Assembly: GCA_949775045.1 (NCBI GenBank)
Contig: OX459102.1
Span: 8,579,073 to 8,643,072, forward strand
DNA: 64,000 bases
Direction of reading: 5' to 3'
Origin: Metridium senile
Lineage: Eukaryota; Cnidaria; Anthozoa; Actiniaria; Metridiidae
This document shows, piece by piece, positions 58,457 to 64,000 of this stretch. The position numbers and the translations under genes were made by a program. How positions within the stretch are numbered: position 1 is the stretch's first letter; every line of letters starts with the position of its first letter. Below the pieces are notes generated by a model. The model saw only the letters and a list, made by a program, of their open reading frames with translations. It was not told where the DNA came from and did not search any database.

Positions 58457-60259
58457 TTCATTTATTTATTTATTTATTTATTTATTTGTTTATTTATTTA
58501 TTTATTTATCTGTTTATTCACCCATGTATTTATTCATTTATTCACTCAAACAAATAAATAAATAAATAAATACGATTTTCAACAAAAAAAAAAACCTATT
58601 CCAACAAGTTCGCTCTTGGTGGATCTAGGGGAGTGTCCCTTGGCACCGGACACCCCCCTAGCGCCGCAATTACCCACAATTTATTTAAGAAATTTAGGGA
58701 CCGGACACCCCCTAACACCATAAGAGCCCTTCATCTGCATTTTGGACACCCTGACAAATTTCTGTATCCTTACCATCTTTGTACAACAAGAAGGCAAATC
58801 TTTGAAATAGTTATCTATTTTTATTGACTGTTGTATGCAGAGCAGGTGTTCTTTTGGCTTTTAATTTGGAGAATTTAGGATCTTTGGCTTCCTGTGTTAA
58901 TTTTATGGCCGCGCGAAATATGGAGCTTAGATTTTCGCTCGATTTTCGCTCGTCCAATTACAGGCAAAGCTACGAAAACAAGCCAAAAGAACGCAGGTAA
59001 CGCTACGGAAAAAAGCCAAAATGTGTATACGTAATATATATATATATTTGTCATATGTGTAATATGTAATGTTGTTGCTTCTAGGTTCACCGTGGAGCGG
59101 AAAGTCGTACAATCATGCCGAAGCCAGGCTTCTCCTTATCGAGACGCTATCCATCATATTAACCCATCATGAATTTGTTTGTACTATGAATGTGAAAAGA
59201 ACCCAAGACACGTTTCTAGTCCATGTCAAACATACTGAACAACAAGTCAAAACGTCGGATTTATTCATCGTGACTTTGAGAAAAACGAAGAAGATTCAGA
59301 TCTACAATGCGCCTGAAGAACTTGAAGGCCATCTACACCAGTTTATGTTGGAAAACATGGAGAGGCGAGGGGTAGGAGTAGAACGGAAGGTACAGCATAT
59401 GGAAAAGAAGTTGCAGTACAAATTTCGATATCCGAAGTCTGACACGAAGGTTAACTCGTTTGTCATAAAGCTCCTGATCTGCAAGCTGCTAGAGAGTATG
59501 AAATCGTACGGCTGGAGCGTCGTGACGGGGTTTGATATGTCAAGGGGACTCTCAAGCAAAACCGAGCTACTTTTCCAGAGAAGCGCGCACCTGGCCAATT
59601 GCAGAGTCTTCTGTCTGAGCCCCCTAATGAAAGGGCGCCTTGCACTGGTCAACGCTCCTGACGGGATCGTCAAAGTGTGCCACGATGTCATCAAATCACA
59701 TTGGCACCGTCCGCTTCAGGCCCAGACATCATTCGAGAATATCATCAAGTACGATATCTTTACCCTAGAGGGGGACCCGTGGGGTGATTCAAGTCCTGAT
59801 ATCTTCCATACGCATGCATTGCTCTGCTATATGATCCATAAGTTTACCGACAAAGGCTACAGACTTGTACTCGCGGCAGATGTGATTGAGGATAATATTC
59901 AGTTTGATGGCGGCAAGAGTCTCAACCATGATCCTAATGCATGGTGGTTTATGCACGAGCCTGAGTTTTCTCTCGACTACGCTCAGGCGTTTGAGCCATC
60001 GCTGTCCGTATCCACTTCTGACGCAGAGATCTCCCCTTACATGCCGTCAATCGGGTCAGTTCTAAGGGATGACTTCACAGAACCGCCTTTTCCTGACTTC
60101 TGTGCACATGGTGGTGAAACCTCTCCCAGTGCGCCGGTACCTTACGAACCGTGTAAGACAAGGGGTTTTAGTAGTAATCACGAGTCTCTGGAGGATCTTC
60201 AAAATGCGCCGCCTCCAAGTTATGATCAGGTTATGAGGCAAGAAAGACTCAAGCGATAG
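57689..60259 (+). CDS. Unrecognised 573-aa four-repeat protein with myristoylation and PPxY motifs, join(57689..58235,59085..60259)
   Basis: I do not recognise this family. Exon 1 ends at AGAAG|GTAAGA and exon 2 follows TTGCTTCTAG; splicing restores one frame (LLLEG|SPWSG). The start MGVDQSK fits N-myristoylation (G2, S6, K7), suggesting membrane attachment. Four copies of one ~110-residue domain occupy about 18-121, 129-237, 240-348 and 354-475. Each has a hydrophobic strand, K-[IL]-x-[FVL]-[VI]-N/YNA, a basic helix, a YxF/L-x-G-x-P turn (LKGLPFETG, LEGSPWSG, LEGDPWGD), a Leu/His-rich helix ending in KGW, YGW or KGY, and a final strand pair. The intron cuts domain 2 at its LEG|SPW turn. Residues 476-573 are Ser/Pro-rich and probably disordered, with PPSY at 559-562, a PPxY site for WW domains such as Nedd4 ligases. 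No catalytic motif is evident. An adaptor role is inference. Confidence 0.88.
58236..59084 (+). other. Intron of the four-repeat gene (849 bp)
   Basis: GTAAGA...TTCTAG intron. Reading exon 1 through gives a premature stop at 58280-58282. It contains a TTTA microsatellite, and a short direct repeat (ACCGGACACCCCC at about 58644 and 58691). Confidence 0.88.
58320..58570. repeat. (TTTA)n microsatellite in the intron
   Basis: Nearly perfect TTTA repeats from about 58385, preceded by degenerate copies. Confidence 0.95.
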
Positions 60260-60960
60260 AATGATGATGATGTTGAATATATTAAAAATAGGAGCAAGTG
60301 TAGCTAAGTTTGTTAGAGCGCGGCTTTCGGAGCGTGAGGTCACGAGGTCGATCCCTAGTGGCTTCACACCTGTTTCGACTTCTTTCCATCCTGTGTAGCT
60401 TGGAGTAGGTTTAAAGACCCATAAAACGGAGCTTGGATGGAGAGAGGGGGGAAAAGAGCGCAAAGTCGGCTTCCTGGGAGACCAGCTTACTTCTAGCTGA
60501 AGGAACTACCGACGCTAGATAATAATTCCTTTTTTTCCTTTTCCTAAAGATATATTTCTTAGATAGCTCTTATTTATATATACTTTTTAGATAACGTTTT
60601 GATATTTTTTTTTGTAAAGCGCCACGAACTACAACTAATGCTATGCATATGCATATGCCAGATAATCAAGTTATGAGACCAGAACAACGCAAGCGATAGA
60701 GTGATGGTGGTGATGAATCTATTAAGGATCTATTTCTTAGATAGTTCTTATTTAAATACATTTTGTAGATAACATTTTGATAATTTATTTATTTTTTTTG
60801 TAAAGCGCCATGCACGATCTACAAAACGTTACGACAGATAATCAGGTTGTGAGGCAAGAAATACGTAAGCGATAGAATGACGTTGATGTTGAACCTATCA
60901 AGTATCTATTTCTTTGTTATATCTTCAGTTTATTTCCAGTTCTTTTGGCTAGGCATAAAA
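60221..60960 (+). repeat. Tandem triplication of the gene's last codons and 3'UTR
   Basis: The last 13 codons (60221-60259, YDQVMRQERLKR plus stop) recur at 60661-60699 (DNQVMRPEQRKR, TAG) and 60837-60875 (DNQVVRQEIRKR, TAG). Each is followed by GATG.TGATGAA, TATTTCTTAGATAG, TTTTGTAGATAACATTTTGA and TTTTTTTGTAAAGCGCCA. Spacing is 176 bp between copies 2 and 3, and 440 bp between copies 1 and 2 because a SINE interrupts copy 1. Confidence 0.88.
60286..60548 (+). mobile_element. tRNA-derived SINE in the 3'UTR
   Basis: Head with A box (GTAGCTAAGTTTGTTAGAGC) and B box (GAGGTCGATCCCTAG), then CCATCCTGTGTAGCTTGGAG and a tail with GACGCTAGATAATAATTCC. Comparison with the uninterrupted 3'UTR copy at 60700-60745 shows it inserted between TATATTAAA and GATATATTTCTTAG. 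It belongs to a different family from 31118-31378. Confidence 0.75.
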
Positions 60961-61164
60961 ATTATAGTACAAATGTTACAAATTGTTAAAAAAGTACAAG
61001 TTCTAAAGAATCTATAAAATGTTTTGGTTGCGCACTGTAATGCATTATGTGCTAATATTTCCATAATGCCTTGGAAAGACTTCATTTTGAGAAGCTTTTT
61101 GAAGTAGATGTGTACAAAGTACGATTGTTTTGTAAAGCGCTACGAGAAATTAAAGTATTGGATG
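60961..61164. other. Downstream flank of the four-repeat gene
   Basis: No further tail copy; GTAAAGCGCTACGA near 61133 echoes the repeat unit end. No certain poly(A) signal. Confidence 0.4.
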
Positions 61165-61290
61165 AACATGTGAGCCGAGTTGTGTGCAAAATATTAAACG
61201 TACGTAGAGGTACCTAGTGAGTGTGAGTGAGTTTCCCCGGTTAGTACGGCGCACAGTTTCTAGCTAGAGGATTGAGACGTTACAAAAAAG
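61165..61290 (+). mobile_element. SINE tail fragment (family of 31118-31378)
   Basis: AACATGTGAGCCGAGTTGTG, TGCAAAATATTAAACGTA, GAGTGTGAGTGAGTTTCCCC, GGTTAGTACGGCGCA in the same order as the SINE tail; no tRNA head. Confidence 0.65.
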
Positions 61291-62046
61291 TTATTAGTAC
61301 GATGTGCGCGCTATCAAAATACATTATTATTATAAATGGTGGTTGTCTGATCGATTGTGAAGATAAAACAAATAAATAAAATAAACGATCTCCTTTAACC
61401 GATGTTTACAGAACCTTTAGAAGTACATCAGAGGGTGATAAGAAAGATGGTGATAATCATATCAAAGTCTCGGACATTTGCCGCACACTAATTGACGTTG
61501 GTTTCACTTCCGGTTTTGGTCTCGCAATTTCCAACAACAAAAATCGTGACATTTTTACCATTCTTCTATAATTTCAAGCAGAAAAGCTTTAGATAGCGCG
61601 TTCTTCCAATCATATCTAGTTTAATTAGAAATTAGTTCTAACTTATAGGAATTTTGTAGGATTTTTTTAAGAATTGAGAACGGCAAATTTACTTTAATTT
61701 TCTTTCGCTTTGTGGAACCAAATTTTACAAAGAACTAGTACTTTATGTCTGTGTTATAGCCAGCTCGAAATTGCCCTGCTTACTCGGAAGAGACTTTGAT
61801 TGATGATGATGATTTAGGAAAAGATGATGATGATAGCTATGTTTTAAAAATTCAATACAATGATGATTACGATGCAGCTTCATTTATTTCTTATATGTAA
61901 ATGATGAGACACTTCAATATAATTATAACGATTATAGTTTTTATTGGTAAATTTTCTACATTAGTCCTAGCTCAAACGATATGGAGCAATCCAGCACCAA
62001 ATCGAAACTTCGTTTAGGATTGGTTTAAAAAAACAATAGTCTTTTC
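61291..62046. other. Intergenic, nothing recognised
   Basis: GATGATGATG runs at 61800-61870; an AATAAA run near 61372 could serve either strand's neighbours but is unsupported. Confidence 0.4.
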
Positions 62047-62277
62047 GAATAATTGCCCTAAAACCTACTAGCAATTTTTTCGAGCGACGAGCTGCGATTT
62101 CAATGGCGATTTTATCGCAGATTTGTCAACATGCTCGAAATTTATTGCAATTTGCTGCCACTTTCTGTCTCCTAAATTCGAGCGTATTCGAAGTCGCGGC
62201 GACAAAACTGCGATAAAATCGGCATTAAAATCGCAGCTCTTGTCGCGCGACAAAATTGCTAGAGTAAACGGGCCTTT
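62047..62277. mobile_element. Foldback element with GGCCCGTTTACTC end
   Basis: Right end CTAGAGTAAACGGGCC, TTTAAA. Arms share CTAGCAATTTT, TCG.GCGAC, GAGCTGCGATTT.AATG and CGATTTTATCGC. The left end is more decayed. Confidence 0.75.
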
Positions 62278-62330
62278 AAAAAGCAATCCAATCGCAGCTT
62301 TCGACTGGTGCTGGATTACTGACGATATAA

Positions 62331-62421
62331 GTCGAATTTAATGCAAATGAACTAAACGTATTGTTTGAAATATTTTGCATTAGATTCAAACATGTGGGAT
62401 GTGACGTTTGAACTAAGCGTT
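62331..62421. mobile_element. Small palindromic MITE, also embedded in the 991-bp unit
   Basis: GTCGAATTTAATGCAAATGA, then TTTGCATTAGATTCAAACAT, GTGGGATGTGACGTTTGAAC. The same palindrome occupies the start of each 991-bp unit at 39658-42620. Confidence 0.7.
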
Positions 62422-63190
62422 ACCTAATAATATGCTATCGTTAGCAGGACATTATTCACTACATGTTGTCATACTCGGTATGAATAAATCTTTAAAGAAC
62501 CGTTTTCTTCACTTTTATATTTTTTTTACTGATATTAATCAACAGATGCATGCTTAGTATATTTGTATTCGACGATGAACCGCCAAGTGAATAACATTGC
62601 ATGCATGCATGGCTCTGAAACGACCTAGCAAAATTGTACTCGTTACATTAATTTGTACATTTGTTTATAGACCAAAACGCGCAATATTTTACTAAGCTGT
62701 CTATTTGATACTTACTTACTTAATTAACTTATCTAAAAAAAAAATAGTCAGTGAAATGGAAACTATTAGGGTTTTTTTTTCCGTGGTTTTTGTGTTTTCG
62801 TTCTAATTTTTGATTTGTTGGCCTTGAATATTATCACTTGTAGAAAAAAAAAGCTAAATGCTAATAATTACTTATATTTTAAGTATTTACTTATTAATAA
62901 CTAACCGACTAATATATTTATTTTCTTAATTAATGGATTTATTGACTTCTCGTTTACATTTGTATTGATGTATTCTACTAAATGGTGATCCGTCAACCCA
63001 GTTGCAGATCCAGAAAAATAACAAGGGGGGTTGAATTTCAAAAGGCATCATATACTCTTTAATTTTTAGTACTTATCTTATCCGTTATTCTTATTTTTTT
63101 TGAGTTGGGAGATGACTCAGTTCACCCACCGAACCGCCCTTGCAACCTCGATTCCAAAATGTAATATGTATTATCAAGTCTGCCTTTAGA
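62422..63190. other. AT-rich intergenic, nothing recognised
   Basis: No supported feature. Confidence 0.4.
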
Positions 63191-63348
63191 CCAACGAATC
63201 GAATTAGGCGTCGAATAATAATAACTATTGTTCTCGACTGGCTAGCCTCTTGTTCACGTTGAAACACAATGGAGTTTTCACATGTATGCGAGGCTAGCCA
63301 GTCAAAAACAATATAGTTCTTAAAATTGACATATTTCGATTCGGTGTA
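63191..63348. mobile_element. 158-bp inverted-repeat MITE, parent of the 70-bp array arm
   Basis: ACTATTGTTCTCGACTGGCT, AGCCTC on the left mirrored by GAGGCTAGCCAGTC, AAACAATATAGTTCTT on the right, with outer CGAATCGAA..A.G blocks. One arm corresponds to the monomer at 14860-15290. Confidence 0.75.
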
Positions 63349-63380
63349 TTCTCAGCAAGATCAGTAAGATAAGTCGTTTT

Positions 63381-63593
63381 TCAAGGGATTTTTTTCAAGT
63401 CAACGTTTTCGTACGCATGCTCTGTTCTTTTCTTAGCGCGTTGTCTGTATTCTTCCCAGTTGACTTCACCGTTTGCAATGTCATCGCCATCTTTGTCATC
63501 TGCATCGTCCATCACACTAAAGCCTACGATGCCCCTTTGGTTGTCTTGTTCGTCAGCAGTGAATTCTGCTGTTACTTCCTGGATTTCATCACC
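63381..63593 (-). CDS. Tentative terminal exon of an EF-hand-like acidic protein (partial)
   Basis: On the minus strand, a TTTTAAG acceptor at 63594 would open a 70-codon exon (phase 0) ending in TGA at 63383-63381. No ATG starts the frame and an in-frame TGA lies upstream, so it must be spliced to exons right of the window. The peptide is strongly acidic in the middle (SVMDDADDKDGDDIANGEVNWEEYRQ) and basic after it. DDIANGEVNWEE fits an EF-hand loop with D1, N5, G6, V8 and E12, although position 3 is Ile. The VNWEEY ending resembles CREC proteins (calumenin, reticulocalbin, Cab45), which bind Ca2+ in the secretory pathway. No ER-retention HDEL/KDEL is seen at the C-terminus (VDLKKIP). It may be a pseudo-exon; I cannot confirm splicing. 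Confidence 0.4.
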   Translation of the reverse strand, partial: GDEIQEVTAEFTADEQDNQRGIVGFSVMDDADDKDGDDIANGEVNWEEYRQRAKKRTEHAYENVDLKKIP

Positions 63594-63650
63594 CTTAAAA
63601 CCAACGTATGTATACTTTGATATTTTTATTCATTTATTTATTTCGTCATT

Positions 63651-63846
63651 CAGGCTACGTTTACACGGTACCGGACAAATTTTTGACCGGTCAAAAAAAC
63701 ATCCGCTTAGGGGCTCCGTTCACACAGGACCGCGCTAACTGACGTGCAATAACTTGGACGCCTTACCGGTCAAAACGAAAATATTGTATTGATCGGTTCT
63801 GTATGATCGGTCAAAAATTCTTCCGGTCCCGTGTAAACCTAGCCTA
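63651..63846. mobile_element. Foldback element with AGGCTACGTTTACACGG ends
   Basis: Left AGGCTACGTTTACACGGTAC, CGGACAAATTTTTGACCGGT; right GATCGGTCAAAAATTCTTCC, GGTCCCGTGTAAACCTAGCC. Central inverse blocks contain ACCGGTCAAAA. Confidence 0.85.
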
Positions 63847-64000
63847 GGGTTTCCTTATTTAGTTTGCTCTTTTTACTTTCTTTCCGACTTTCTTTGAGTT
63901 CTTTGTGCTGTCCTTTTGTCTTTCCTTCCTTCTTTCGTCCTTTCTTTCTCTCTTCCTTCCCTCCTTTAATTTCTTTTTTCTTTCTTTCTTTCTTTCTTTC
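63847..64000. repeat. CTTT-rich pyrimidine tract running off the right edge
   Basis: Increasingly pure TTTC/TTCC repeats, ending in (CTTT)n at the window edge. Confidence 0.85.

Noticed and set aside
59069..59084. Methionine start at 59069 for the second exon
   Set aside because: MLLLL before the splice acceptor is intronic; the frame is continued from exon 1.
60300..60375. Genuine tRNA gene on the plus strand
   Set aside because: Same reasoning; comparison with the neighbouring 3'UTR copies shows it is part of an inserted SINE.

Overview
This is a gene-poor, AT-rich metazoan nuclear window. It carries spliced genes with introns, tRNA-derived SINEs, many non-autonomous inverted-repeat elements (MITE or foldback type) and a very high load of tandem repeats. 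Two voltage-gated potassium channel genes of Shal (Kv4) type lie about 30 kb apart on the same strand. With the anthozoan-like repeat landscape this suggests a cnidarian, most likely a sea anemone or coral relative. That assignment is inference; only 'animal' is secure.

Genes. (1) Positions 1-338, minus: 5' coding part of a Shal-like Kv channel that runs off the left edge. (2) Positions 28824-30953, minus: a complete two-exon Shal-like Kv channel of 444 aa. The intron splits the GYG selectivity filter, a 5'UTR exon boundary is visible at 31035, and a poly(A) signal lies at 28578-28583. (3) Positions 57689-60259, plus: a two-exon gene for a 573-aa protein I do not recognise. It has an N-myristoylation-type start, four tandem copies of one ~110-residue domain and a C-terminal PPxY motif. 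(4) Positions 63381-63593, minus: a tentative last exon of an acidic protein with an EF-hand-like loop. The genes do not form an obvious pathway; the two Kv genes are paralogues.

Layout. 0-28 kb: 5' end of the first Kv gene, then nested MITEs, arrays with 66-100 bp periods, and large microsatellites (AT-rich 20/22-mer at 7.5-8.1 kb, CAT at 10.1-10.7, TTAC at 11.4-12.2, ATTC at 15.8-16.1, ATC/TTA at 16.9-18.4, AAAC at 24.9-25.3, perfect CTTG at 25.5-25.7). 28-31 kb: Kv gene. 31-39 kb: SINE, MITEs, arrays. 39.7-42.6 kb: a 991-bp unit in three copies. 43-51 kb: arrays and foldback elements. 51.8-57.35 kb: a 177-bp satellite with a 1,354-bp higher-order repeat. 57.6-60.9 kb: the four-repeat gene. 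61-64 kb: SINE fragment, foldbacks, EF-hand exon.

The most notable pattern is tandem amplification of short terminal segments. Both complete genes carry decayed tandem copies of their last coding codons plus 3'UTR, three copies each. Several arrays are head-to-tail copies of one arm of a MITE that also occurs intact here, and another array derives from a SINE tail. Many long open frames in the simple repeats are compositional artefacts and are not annotated as genes.
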